Of a DNA stretch of 64,000 nt, positions 1 through 12,760 are shown one piece after another; position 1 is the stretch's first letter; each line of letters starts with the position of its first letter. This stretch comes from Syngnathus acus. Taxonomy: Eukaryota > Chordata > Actinopteri > Syngnathiformes > Syngnathidae. The DNA lies in NCBI RefSeq assembly GCF_901709675.1, contig NC_051108.1:1-64000 (forward strand), given 5' to 3'. The translations under genes and the position numbers were made by a program. Under the pieces are notes generated by a model. The model had not been told where the DNA came from, did no database searches, and was given only the letters and a program-made list of their open reading frames with translations.

Positions 1-2904
1 CTAGGGTTAGGGTTAGGGTTTCGCTTAGGGCTATGTGCTACTAGGGTTAGGGTTAGGGTTTCGCTTAGGGCTATGTGCTACTAGGGTTAGGGTTAGGGTT
101 TCGCTTAGGGCTATGTGCTACTAGGGTTAGGGTTAGGGTTTCGCTTAGGGCTATGTGCTACTAGGGTTAGGGTTAGGGTTTCGCTTAGGGCTATGTGCTA
201 CTAGGGTTAGGGTTAGGGTTTCGCTTAGGGCTATGTGCTACTAGGGTAGGGTTAGGGTTTCGCTTAGGGCTATGTGCTACTAGGGTTAGGGTTAGGGTTT
301 CGCTTAGGGCTATGTGCTACTAGGGTTAGGGTTAGGGTTTCGCTTAGGGCTATGTGCTACTAGGGTTAGGGTTAGGGTTTCGCTAGGGCTATGTGCTACT
401 AGGGTTAGGGTTAGGGTTTCGCTTAGGGCTATGTGCTACTAGGGGTTAGGGTTTAGGGTTTTCGCCTTAGGGCTATGTGCTACTAGGGTTAGGGTTAGGG
501 TTTCGCTTAGGGCTATGTGCTACTAGGGTTAGGGTTAGGGTTTCGTTAGGGCTATGTGCTACTAGGGTTAGGGTTAGGGTTCGCTTAGGGCTATGTGCTA
601 CTAGGTAGGGTTAGGGTTCGCTTAGGGCTATGTGCTACCTAGGGTTAGGGTTAGGTTTCGCCTAGGGCTATGTGCTACTAGGGTTAGGGTTAGGTTTCGC
701 TTAGGGCTATGTGCTACTAGGGTTAGGGTTAGGGTTTCGCTTAGGGCTATGTGCTACTAGGGTTAGGGTTAGGGTTTCGCTTAGGGCTATGTGCTACTAG
801 GGTTAGGGTTAGGGTTTCGCTTAGGGCTATGTGCTACTAGGGTTAGGGTTAGGTTTCGCTTAGGGCTATGTGCTACTAGGTTAGGGTTAGGGTTTCGCTT
901 AGGGCTATGTGCTACTAGGTTAGGGTTAGGGTTTCGCTTAGGGCTATGTGCTATAGGGTTAGGGTTAGGGTTTCGCTTAGGGCTATGTGCTACTAGGGTT
1001 AGGGTTAGGGTTTCGCTTAGGGCTATGTGCTACTAGGGTTAGGGTTAGGGTTTCGCTTAGGGCTATGTGCTACTAGGGTTAGGGTTAGGGTTTCGCTTAG
1101 GGCTATGTGCTACTAGGGTTAGGGTTAGGGTTTCGCTTAGGGCTATGTGCTACTAGGGTTAGGGTTAGGGTTTCGCTTAGGGCTATGTGCTACTAGGGTT
1201 AGGGTTAGGGTTTCGCTTAGGGCTATGTGCTACTAGGGTTAGGGTTAGGGTTTCGCTTAGGGCTATGTGCTACTAGGGTTAGGGTTAGGGTTTCGCTTAG
1301 GGCTATGTGCTACTAGGGTTAGGGTTAGGGTTTCGCTTAGGGCTATGTGCTACTAGGGTTAGGGTTAGGGTTTCGCTTAGGGCTATGTGCTACTAGGGTT
1401 AGGGTTAGGGTTTCGCTTAGGGCTATGTGCTACTAGGGTTAGGGTTAGGGTTTCGCTTAGGGCTATGTGCTACTAGGGTTAGGGTTAGGGTTTCGCTTAG
1501 GGCTATGTGCTACTAGGGTTAGGGTTAGGGTTTCGCTTAGGGCTATGTGCTACTAGGGTTAGGGTTAGGGTTTCGCTTAGGGCTATGTGCTACTAGGGTT
1601 AGGGTTAGGGTTTCGCTTAGGGCTATGTGCTACTAGGGTTAGGGTTAGGGTTTCGCTTAGGGCTATGTGCTACTAGGGTTAGGGTTAGGGTTTCGCTTAG
1701 GGCTATGTGCTACTAGGGTTAGGGTTAGGGTTTCGCTTAGGGCTATGTGCTACTAGGGTTTAGGGTTAGGGTTTCGCTTAGGGCTATGTGCTACTAGGGT
1801 TAGGGTTAGGGTTTCGCTTAGGGCTATGTGCTACTAGGGTTAGGGTTAGGGTTTCGCTTAGGGCTATGTGCTACTAGGGTTAGGGTTAGGGTTTCGCTTC
1901 AGGGCTATGTGCTACTAGGTTAGGGTTAGGGTTTCGCTTAGGGCTATGTGCTACTAGGGTTAGGGTTAGGGTTTCGCTTAGGGCTATGTGCTACTAGGGT
2001 TAGGGTTAGGGTTTCGCTTAGGGCTATGTGCTACTAGGGTTAGGGTTAGGGTTTCGCTTAGGGCTATGTGCTACTAGGGGTTAGGGTTAGGGTTTCGCTT
2101 AGGGCTAGGGTTAGGGTTAGGGTTAGGGTTTCGCTTAGGGCTATGTGCTATAGGGTTAGGGTTAGGGTTTCGCTTAGGGCTATGTGCTACTAGGGTTAGG
2201 GTTAGGGTTTCGCTTAGGGCTATGTGCTACTAGGGTTAGGGTTAGGGTTTCGCTTAGGGCTATGTGCTACTAGGGTTAGGTTAGGGTTTCGCTTAGGGCT
2301 ATGTGATACTAGGGTTAGGGTTAGGGTTTCGCTTAGGGCTATGTGCTACTAGGGTTAGGGTTCGGGTTTCGCTTAGGGCTATGTGCTACTAGGGTTAGGG
2401 TTAGGGTTTCGCTTAGGGCTATGTGTACTAGGGTTAGGGTTAGGGTTTCGCTTAGGGCTATGTGCTACTAGGGTTAGGGTTAGGGGTTTTTCGCTTAGGG
2501 CTATGTGCTACTAGGGTTAGGGTTAGGGTTTCGCTTAGGGCTATGTGCTACTAGGGTTAGGGTTAGGTTTCGCTTAGGGCTATGTGCTACTAGGGTTAGG
2601 GTTAGGGTTTCGCTTAGGGCTATGTGCTACTAGGGTTAGGGTTAGGGTTTCGCTTAGGGCTATGTGCTACTAGGGTTAGGGTTAGGGTTTCGCTTAGGGC
2701 TATGTGCTACTAGGGTTAGGGTTAGGGTTTCGCTTAGGGCTATGTGCTACTAGGGTTAGGGTTAGGGTTTCGCTTAGGGCTATGTGCTACTAGGGTTAGG
2801 GTTAGGGTTTCGCTTAGGGCTATGTGCTACTAGGGTTAGGGTTAGGGTTCGCTTAGGGCTATGTGCTACTAGGGTTAGGGTTAGGGTTAGGGTTAGGGTT
2901 AGGT
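1..2904 (+). repeat. 40-bp telomere-derived satellite, G-rich orientation
   Basis: About 72 tandem copies of a 40-bp unit: three TTAGGG-type repeats, then tttcgcttagggctatgtgc and tacta. Many copies carry one-base insertions or deletions (near 241, 441-475, 600-690, 1760, 2290, 2420). The array ends at about 2866-2904 in a short run of plain TTAGGG. Its reverse complement matches the unit at 5274-8757 except for one diagnostic base (ccctagTAGcac here, ccctagGAGcac there). The G-rich strand lies on +, opposite to what a left chromosome end should show. Confidence 0.95.
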
Positions 2905-3530
2905 TTTTAAGGTTATCTCGCTACACATTCCCAAAGGGTCCGCCGACCCAGTTGGTTAGATAGAAGGCAGCGGAGGGCACAGGCCGACGCATCTCCGTCA
3001 GTAAACCTCACCGTACCAGAGTCGCATAAATTTTGGAGTGGGTACGAAGGCCGGCGAAGCGAGACTGCACCTCAACCAGAACCTCCCCCCGAGTAGCTGA
3101 GGCGCTACCCAGGTCTTCGGCCAGCAAGATGGAAAAAAAGTTGAGAGAGAAAATTGAGAGAAACTCACCTACCCTTCCAACCTTGGATTACATTATGCCT
3201 ATTCACTTTGCATTATTCTTGACCTAATGTTTTGTTTTTATATTTAAACCAACTGTTTTCTTAGAGATTAAGGTTAGGGGTAGGGGTCAGGGGTCAAGTT
3301 AAGGTAGGGTTAAGGTTAGGGTTCGGGTTTAGGGTTAGGGGTTAGGGGCAGGCCGAGGCGCCAACCAGGTCCTAACCAGCAATACGGAAAAAACAGTGAA
3401 AAGCTACCGAAAAGTACAGACTACAAGACTAACCTTATCTTAAATACAAGACCACCCTTAGATTAATTGTGTCCATTAACCTTTAGTTGTGTTGAACTAA
3501 TATATTTTTATAAATCTATTTTTGTTAAAA
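2905..3530. repeat. Non-satellite flank with degenerate telomeric repeats
   Basis: This is the remaining part of the first contig. About 360 bp have no recognisable coding content, followed at about 3263-3350 by a degenerate TTAGGG-like patch (aggttaggggtaggggtcag and similar) and then AT-rich sequence running into the gap. The piece at 3481-3502 is identical to a piece of a vta1 intron (34361-34382). No gene is supported. Confidence 0.6.
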
Positions 3531-3630
3531 NNNNNNNNNNNNNNNNNNNNNNNNNNNNNNNNNNNNNNNNNNNNNNNNNNNNNNNNNNNNNNNNNNNNNN
3601 NNNNNNNNNNNNNNNNNNNNNNNNNNNNNN
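3531..3630. other. Assembly gap of exactly 100 N
   Basis: A run of 100 N, typical of a scaffold gap of unknown size. It separates a G-rich-orientation satellite contig on the left from a C-rich telomere on the right, so the true chromosome end probably lies at the gap and the left piece is misplaced or misoriented. Confidence 0.98.
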
Positions 3631-5273
3631 AGCACATAGCCCTAACCCTAACCCTAACCCTAACCCTAACCCTAACCCTAACCCTAACCCTAACCCTAAC
3701 CCTAACCCTAACCCTAACCCTAACCCTAACCCTAACCCTAACCCTAACCCTAACCCTAACCCTAACCCTAACCCTAACCCTAACCCTAACCCTAACCCTA
3801 ACCCTAACCCTAACCCTAACCCTAACCCTAACCCTAACCCTAACCCTAACCCTAACCCTAACCCTAACCCTAACCCTAACCCTAACCCTACCCTAACCCT
3901 AACCCTAACCCTAACCCTAACCCTAACCCTAACCCTAACCCTAACCCTAACCCTAACCCTAACCCTAACCCTAACCCTAACCCTAACCCTAACCCTAACC
4001 CTAACCCTAACCCTAACCCTAACCCTAACCCTAACCCTAACCCTAACCCTAACCCTAACCCTAACCCTAACCCTAACCCTAACCCTAACCCTAACCCTAA
4101 CCCTAACCCTAACCCTAACCCTAACCCTAACCCTAACCCTAACCCTAACCCTAACCCTAACCCTAACCCTAACCCTAACCCTAACCCTAACCCTAACCCT
4201 AACCCTAACCCTAACCCTAACCCTAACCCTAACCCTAACCCTAACCCTAACCCTAACCCTAACCCTAACCCTAACCCTAACCCTAACCCTAACCCTAACC
4301 CTAACCCTAACCCTAACCCTAACCCTAACCCTAACCCTAACCCTAACCCTAACCCTAACCCTAACCCTAACCCTAACCCTAACCCTAACCCTAACCCTAA
4401 CCCTAACCCTAACCCTAACCCTAACCCTAACCCTAACCCTAACCCTAACCCTAACCCTAACCCTAACCCTAACCCTAACCCTAACCCTAACCCTAACCCT
4501 AACCCTAACCCTAACCCTAACCCTAACCCTAACCCTAACCCTAACCCTAACCCTAACCCTAACCCTAACCCTAACCCTAACCCTAACCCTAACCCTAACC
4601 CTAACCCTAACCCTAACCCTAACCCTAACCCTAACCCTAACCCTAACCCTAACCCTAACCCTAACCCTAACCCTAACCCTAACCCTAACCCTAACCCTAA
4701 CCCTAACCCTAACCCTAACCCTAACCCTAACCCTAACCCTAACCCTAACCCTAACCCTAACCCTAACCCTAACCCTAACCCTAACCCTAACCCTAACCCT
4801 AACCCTAACCCTAACCCTAACCCTAACCCTAACCCTAACCCTAACCCTAACCCTAACCCTAACCCTAACCCTAACCCTAACCCTAACCCTAACCCTAACC
4901 CTAACCCTAACCCTAACCCTAACCCTAACCCTAACCCTAACCCTAACCCTAACCCTAACCCTAACCCTAACCCTAACCCTAACCCTAACCCTAACCCTAA
5001 CCCTAACCCTAACCCTAACCCTAACCCTAACCCTAACCCTAACCCTAACCCTAACCCTAACCCTAACCCTAACCCTAACCCTAACCCTAACCCTAACCTA
5101 ACCCTAACCCTAACCCTAACCCTAACCCTAACCCTAACCCTAACCCTAACCCTAACCCTAACCCTAACCCTAACCCTAACCCTAACCCTAACCCTAACCC
5201 TAACCCTAACCCTAACCCGAACCCTAACCCTAACCCTAACCCTAACCCTAAGCCTAACCCTAACCCTAACCCT
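3631..5273 (-). repeat. Canonical telomere array (CCCTAA on + strand)
   Basis: About 270 copies of CCCTAA, nearly perfect, with rare slips (about 3890, 5097, 5218, 5251). The C-rich strand on + is the orientation expected at a left chromosome end. The array starts with one copy of the word agcacatag right after the gap, so the outermost tip of the chromosome may not be captured. Open frames over this stretch are artefacts of the repeat. Confidence 0.97.
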
Positions 5274-8200
5274 AGGAGCACATAGCCCTAAGCGAAACCC
5301 TAACCCTAACCCTAGGAGCACATAGCCCTAAGCGAAACCCTAACCCTAACCCTAGGAGCACATAGCCCTAAGCGAAACCCTAACCCTAACCCTAGGAGCA
5401 CATAGCCCTAAGCGAAACCCTAACCCTAACCCTAGGAGCACATAGCCCTAAGCGAAACCCTAACCCTAACCCTAGGAGCACATAGCCCTAAGCGAAACCC
5501 TAACCCTAACCCTAGGAGCACATAGCCCTAAGCGAAACCCTAACCCTAACCCTAGGAGCACATAGCCCTAAGCGAAACCCTAACCCTAACCCTAGGAGCA
5601 CATAGCCCTAAGCGAAACCCTAACCCTAACCCTAGGAGCACATAGCCCTAAGCGAAACCCTAACCCTAACCCTAGGAGCACATAGCCCTAAGCGAAACCC
5701 TAACCCTAACCCTAGGAGCACATAGCCCTAAGCGAAACCCTAACCCTAACCCTAGGAGCACATAGCCCTAAGCGAAACCCTAACCCTAACCCTAGGAGCA
5801 CATAGCCCTAAGCGAAACCCTAACCCTAACCCTAGGAGCACATAGCCCTAAGCGAAACCCTAACCCTAACCCTAGGAGCACATAGCCCTAAGCGAAACCC
5901 TAACCCTAACCCTAGGAGCACATAGCCCTAAGCGAAACCCTAACCCTAACCCTAGGAGCACATAGCCCTAAGCGAAACCCTAACCCTAACCCTAGGAGCA
6001 CATAGCCCTAAGCGAAACCCTAACCCTAACCCTAGGAGCACATAGCCCTAAGCGAAACCCTAACCCTAACCCTAGGAGCACATAGCCCTAAGCGAAACCC
6101 TAACCCTAACCCTAGGAGCACATAGCCCTAAGCGAAACCCTAACCCTAACCCTAGGAGCACATAGCCCTAAGCGAAACCCTAACCCTAACCCTAGGAGCA
6201 CATAGCCCTAAGCGAAACCCTAACCCTAACCCTAGGAGCACATAGCCCTAAGCGAAACCCTAACCCTAACCCTAGGAGCACATAGCCCTAAGCGAAACCC
6301 TAACCCTAACCCTAGGAGCACATAGCCCTAAGCGAAACCCTAACCCTAACCCTAGGAGCACATAGCCCTAAGCGAAACCCTAACCCTAACCCTAGGAGCA
6401 CATAGCCCTAAGCGAAACCCTAACCCTAACCCTAGGAGCACATAGCCCTAAGCGAAACCCTAACCCTAACCCTAGGAGCACATAGCCCTAAGCGAAACCC
6501 TAACCCTAACCCTAGGAGCACATAGCCCTAAGCGAAACCCTAACCCTAACCCTAGGAGCACATAGCCCTAAGCGAAACCCTAACCCTAACCCTAGGAGCA
6601 CATAGCCCTAAGCGAAACCCTAACCCTAACCCTAGGAGCACATAGCCCTAAGCGAAACCCTAACCCTAACCCTAGGAGCACATAGCCCTAAGCGAAACCC
6701 TAACCCTAACCCTAGGAGCACATAGCCCTAAGCGAAACCCTAACCCTAACCCTAGGAGCACATAGCCCTAAGCGAAACCCTAACCCTAACCCTAGGAGCA
6801 CATAGCCCTAAGCGAAACCCTAACCCTAACCCTAGGAGCACATAGCCCTAAGCGAAACCCTAACCCTAACCCTAGGAGCACATAGCCCTAAGCGAAACCC
6901 TAACCCTAACCCTAGGAGCACATAGCCCTAAGCGAAACCCTAACCCTAACCCTAGGAGCACATAGCCCTAAGCGAAACCCTAACCCTAACCCTAGGAGCA
7001 CATAGCCCTAAGCGAAACCCTAACCCTAACCCTAGGAGCACATAGCCCTAAGCGAAACCCTAACCCTAACCCTAGGAGCACATAGCCCTAAGCGAAACCC
7101 TAACCCTAACCCTAGGAGCACATAGCCCTAAGCGAAACCCTAACCCTAACCCTAGGAGCACATAGCCCTAAGCGAAACCCTAACCCTAACCCTAGGAGCA
7201 CATAGCCCTAAGCGAAACCCTAACCCTAACCCTAGGAGCACATAGCCCTAAGCGAAACCCTAACCCTAACCCTAGGAGCACATAGCCCTAAGCGAAACCC
7301 TAACCCTAACCCTAGGAGCACATAGCCCTAAGCGAAACCCTAACCCTAACCCTAGGAGCACATAGCCCTAAGCGAAACCCTAACCCTAACCCTAGGAGCA
7401 CATAGCCCTAAGCGAAACCCTAACCCTAACCCTAGGAGCACATAGCCCTAAGCGAAACCCTAACCCTAACCCTAGGAGCACATAGCCCTAAGCGAAACCC
7501 TAACCCTAACCCTAGGAGCACATAGCCCTAAGCGAAACCCTAACCCTAACCCTAGGAGCACATAGCCCTAAGCGAAACCCTAACCCTAACCCTAGGAGCA
7601 CATAGCCCTAAGCGAAACCCTAACCCTAACCCTAGGAGCACATAGCCCTAAGCGAAACCCTAACCCTAACCCTAGGAGCACATAGCCCTAAGCGAAACCC
7701 TAACCCTAACCCTAGGAGCACATAGCCCTAAGCGAAACCCTAACCCTAACCCTAGGAGCACATAGCCCTAAGCGAAACCCTAACCCTAACCCTAGGAGCA
7801 CATAGCCCTAAGCGAAACCCTAACCCTAACCCTAGGAGCACATAGCCCTAAGCGAAACCCTAACCCTAACCCTAGGAGCACATAGCCCTAAGCGAAACCC
7901 TAACCCTAACCCTAGGAGCACATAGCCCTAAGCGAAACCCTAACCCTAACCCTAGGAGCACATAGCCCTAAGCGAAACCCTAACCCTAACCCTAGGAGCA
8001 CATAGCCCTAAGCGAAACCCTAACCCTAACCCTAGGAGCACATAGCCCTAAGCGAAACCCTAACCCTAACCCTAGGAGCACATAGCCCTAAGCGAAACCC
8101 TAACCCTAACCCTAGGAGCACATAGCCCTAAGCGAAACCCTAACCCTAACCCTAGGAGCACATAGCCCTAAGCGAAACCCTAACCCTAACCCTAGGAGCA

Positions 8201-8757
8201 CATAGCCCTAAGCGAAACCCTAACCCTAACCCTAGGAGCACATAGCCCTAAGCGAAACCCTAACCCTAACCCTAGGAGCACATAGCCCTAAGCGAAACCC
8301 TAACCCTAACCCTAGGAGCACATAGCCCTAAGCGAAACCCTAACCCTAACCCTAGGAGCACATAGCCCTAAGCGAAACCCTAACCCTAACCCTAGGAGCA
8401 CATAGCCCTAAGCGAAACCCTAACCCTAACCCTAGGAGCACATAGCCCTAAGCGAAACCCTAACCCTAACCCTAGGAGCACATAGCCCTAAGCGAAACCC
8501 TAACCCTAACCCTAGGAGCACATAGCCCTAAGCGAAACCCTAACCCTAACCCTAGGAGCACATAGCCCTAAGCGAAACCCTAACCCTAACCCTAGGAGCA
8601 CATAGCCCTAAGCGAAACCCTAACCCTAACCCTAGGAGCACATAGCCCTAAGCGAAACCCTAACCCTAACCCTAGGAGCACATAGCCCTAAGCGAAACCC
8701 TAACCCTAACCCTAGGAGCACATAGCCCTAAGCGAAACCCTAACCCTAACCCTAGGA
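5274..8757 (-). repeat. 40-bp telomere-derived satellite, C-rich orientation
   Basis: About 87 copies of a 40-bp unit made of ggagcacatagccctaagcg followed by aaaccctaaccctaacccta. By eye every copy is identical, unlike the sister array at 1-2904. It lies directly inside the canonical telomere and switches to the 23-bp satellite within the shared word agcacatagc. No coding content. Confidence 0.95.
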
Positions 8758-10487
8758 GCACATAGCAAATGTCACCTTTAGCACATAGCAAATGTCACCT
8801 TTAGCACATAGCAAATGTCACCTTTAGCACATAGCAAATGTCACCTTTAGCACATAGCAAATGTCACCTTTAGCACATAGCAAATGTCACCTTTAGCACA
8901 TAGCAAATGTCACCTTTAGCACATAGCAAATGTCACCTTTAGCACATAGCAAATGTCACCTTTAGCACATAGCAAATGTCACCTTTAGCACATAGCAAAT
9001 GTCACCTTTAGCACATAGCAAATGTCACCTTTAGCACATAGCAAATGTCACCTTTAGCACATAGCAAATGTCACCTTTAGCACATAGCAAATGTCACCTT
9101 TAGCACATAGCAAATGTCACCTTTAGCACATAGCAAATGTCACCTTTAGCACATAGCAAATGTCACCTTTAGCACATAGCAAATGTCACCTTTAGCACAT
9201 AGCAAATGTCACCTTTAGCACATAGCAAATGTCACCTTTAGCACATAGCAAATGTCACCTTTAGCACATAGCAAATGTCACCTTTAGCACATAGCAAATG
9301 TCACCTTTAGCACATAGCAAATGTCACCTTTAGCACATAGCAAATGTCACCTTTAGCACATAGCAAATGTCACCTTTAGCACATAGCAAATGTCACCTTT
9401 AGCACATAGCAAATGTCACCTTTAGCACATAGCAAATGTCACCTTTAGCACATAGCAAATGTCACCTTTAGCACATAGCAAATGTCACCTTTAGCACATA
9501 GCAAATGTCACCTTTAGCACATAGCAAATGTCACCTTTAGCACATAGCAAATGTCACCTTTAGCACATAGCAAATGTCACCTTTAGCACATAGCAAATGT
9601 CACCTTTAGCACATAGCAAATGTCACCTTTAGCACATAGCAAATGTCACCTTTAGCACATAGCAAATGTCACCTTTAGCACATAGCAAATGTCACCTTTA
9701 GCACATAGCAAATGTCACCTTTAGCACATAGCAAATGTCACCTTTAGCACATAGCAAATGTCACCTTTAGCACATAGCAAATGTCACCTTTAGCACATAG
9801 CAAATGTCACCTTTAGCACATAGCAAATGTCACCTTTAGCACATAGCAAATGTCACCTTTAGCACATAGCAAATGTCACCTTTAGCACATAGCAAATGTC
9901 ACCTTTAGCACATAGCAAATGTCACCTTTAGCACATAGCAAATGTCACCTTTAGCACATAGCAAATGTCACCTTTAGCACATTAGCAAATGTCACCTTTA
10001 GCACATTGCAAATGTCACCTTTAGCACATTGCAAATGTCACCTTTAGCACATTGCAAATGTCACCTTTAGCACATTGCAAATGTCACCTTTAGCACATTG
10101 CAAATGTCACCTTTAGCACATTGCAAATGTCACCTTTAGCACATTGCAAATGTCACCTTTAGCACATTGCAAATGTCACCTTTAGCACATTGCAAATGTC
10201 ACCTTTAGCACATTGCAAATGTCACCTTTAGCACATAGCAAATGTCACCTTTAGCACATAGCAAAGGTCACCTTTAGCACATAGCAAAGGTCACCTTTAG
10301 CACATAGCAAAGGTCACCTTTAGCACATTGCAAAGGTCACCTTTAGCACATTGCAAAGGTCACCTTTAGCACATAGCAAAGGTCACCTTTAGCACATTGC
10401 AAATGTCACCTTTAGCACATTGCAAATGTCACCTTTAGCACATTGCAAATGTCACCTTTAGCACATTGCAAATGTCACCTTTAGCAC
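8758..10487. repeat. 23-bp subtelomeric satellite
   Basis: About 75 tandem copies of a 23-bp unit that starts agcacatagc and ends tcaccttt. Copies are identical from 8758 to about 9978. The inner part then carries variants: cacattagc once, cacattgc from about 10005 to 10230, and aaaggtcacc in place of aaatgtcacc from about 10262 to 10385. It fades at 10487 into agcaccta-type fragments. Confidence 0.95.
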
Positions 10488-12760
10488 CTAACCACATCAG
10501 ACCTCAGCACCTAGCCTCTTAGCACCTAGCCTCTTAGCACAATTACAGAGTATGACATCACAAAAAACAGAGTATGACATCACAAATGCAAAACATCTCA
10601 CAAAGGAAATCACATCACCCCACGTGCTCTTAAAATAACTTGGCCAATGCATTTGTCTATTTGATCTGCAGCAAATCCAAATTATACCTAAGGATGGTGA
10701 CAAATCTTAATATACTTAATAGGACATATTAAAGACTTGAGTAAATTAATTAATTTATTTGCTAATTGTCATTTTAATTATGATTTTGTATAAATACTAG
10801 GTATAAACAGAAAATATACTACACAAAATGGCCAGACTTTACTTGTTTGAAAAGGAGTGGGAAGTAAGACTTACTTCATTCATTTAAAGGGAAGAAGTAA
10901 GACTTATTTATTTATCGGAAAGAATGGATTTGCTGGAATTCCAAATTTCCAAAATGAATGAATGAAGTCATTTCAATTATGATTTGGGATAAATACTAGG
11001 TGTGAACACAAAAACTACTGCACAAAATGGCCAGTTTACTTGTTTGAAAAGGACTGTGAAGAAGAGAGACTTATTTCATTTATTTAATGGGAAGAAGTCA
11101 GACTTATTTAGTTTGTTTAATCTATTTTTGTTCCCAGGCAAAATTGGATTTGCTGCAATTGCAAATTTCAACAAAGCACAGTGCCAAATCTTGACTTGAG
11201 ACCTGATAGGACGTATTAAACGCCTAGTTAAATTGATAGAAGTTGGTCGTATGAGCGAGTGGAGTAACATGAGATCTATTCTCAATTACAAATAGCACAC
11301 ACAACTTTGGATATTTTGAATGAATGAGTGAGTGAATGAATCTTATTTGTTCATTTAAATTATGACTGTATAAATACTAGGTATAAACAGAAAATCTCCT
11401 GCACAAAATGGCCAGTTTACTTGTTTGAAAAGGTGTGGGAACAAGTCATCTATCCAATTTAAGACAAATGTAGTTTGTAACCTCTAACAATGTGTTACTT
11501 TAGCTATTGTTGTCTGTGACTTTCCCATGAATAAAAAGGAAGGAAGGACTCACCGGAGACGTCTTCGCCAACGTGCAACTGTTGTACTTTGTATTTTTAT
11601 CCTTCTTACAGTGGAAAACATACAGCCAAAGAACACCGTGGAACCTAAAGGAATGAAAGAAAACTTTATCATTTGGCCTCAACCAATATTCGCAGATACA
11701 ACACAATGTGACGTGCGGGGTTAGGGTTAAAGATTGAGGGAGGGGCCCTCGTTTTAAACTACTTTTTTTGAAAAGGAGTGGGAACAAGCAAGACTTATTT
11801 AATTTATTTAATGGGAACAAGTAAGACTTATTTAGTTTATTTAATTTATTTTTGTTCCCAGGCAAAATTGGATTTGCTGCAATTGCAAATTTCAACAAAG
11901 TACGGTGCCAAAATCTTGACTTGGGACCTGATAGGACGTATTAAACTCATTTAATATGAAGAAGACTTATTTAGTTTATTTAATCTATTTTTGTTCCCTG
12001 GCAAAATTGGATGTATGGTGCCAAATCTTGACTTGAGACCTGATAGGATGTATTAAACGCTTAGTTAAATCGACAGAAGTTGGTAATAAGAGCGAGTGGA
12101 GTAACGGTGGTTGAATGGATGAATAAATGTTGAAAGTAATTTAAATTATGACTTTGTATAAATACTAGGTATTAACAGAACATCTACTGCGCAAAATGGG
12201 CAGAGTTTACTTGTTTGAGGAGTGGCAAGAAGTAAGACTTATTTAATCTGTTTGTTCCCAGGCAAAATTGGATGTGCTGCAATTCCAAATTTCACCACAT
12301 GATGGTGCCAAATTTTGACTTGAGCCATGATATGAAATATTAAACACTTAGTTGAATTGATAGAAGTTCGTAATAAGACCGAGTGGAATAACATGAATGT
12401 TCTGAATTAGACATAGTTTGAATATTTTTAGGTAAACAGTTTTGCTTCACTTTGAGCATCATTTGAGCAGTCTGATAATCTACCAAATCTTTGAATTGAA
12501 GAATTTGTTATTTAAGAAATAGCTTGTTATTATTTTCAAGGTAATCAGATTTGTTTATAATTCTAATGGCCTTCTTTTCAAAACTTTTGTTTGTTCCCAG
12601 GCAAAATTGGATGTGCTGCAATTCCAAATTTCCCCACATGATGGTGCCAAATTTTGACTTCAGCCCTGATAGGACATATTAAACACTTAGTTGAATTGAT
12701 AGAAGTTGGTAATAAGACCGAGTGGAATAACATGAATGTTCGGAATTAGACAGTTTGAAT
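10488..12760. repeat. Degenerate subtelomeric tandem repeats
   Basis: An AT-rich block with five or six diverged, partly deleted copies of one sequence. Recurring words are ataaatactaggtataaac, acaaaatggccag, ttacttgtttgaaaagg, ttgttcccaggcaaaattgg and gataggacgtattaaac. Copies start near 10775, 10977, 11358, 11768, 11946, 12143 and 12590. Unrelated sequence at about 11500-11735 interrupts the series and ends in ggggttagggttaaag. No credible gene. Confidence 0.75.

Noticed and set aside
791-1036. 81-codon frame in the 40-bp satellite
   Set aside because: It exists only because of indels in the repeat; the peptide is the repeat itself.
3467-5321. Long open frames of alternating Leu/Thr, Asn/Pro or Leu/Gly on both strands
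   Set aside because: They are translations of the telomeric hexamer, which has no stop in some frames; one also crosses the N gap.
8758-10487. CRISPR-like appearance of a short regular repeat
   Set aside because: The units are head-to-tail with no spacers, in a vertebrate subtelomere; it is a satellite.
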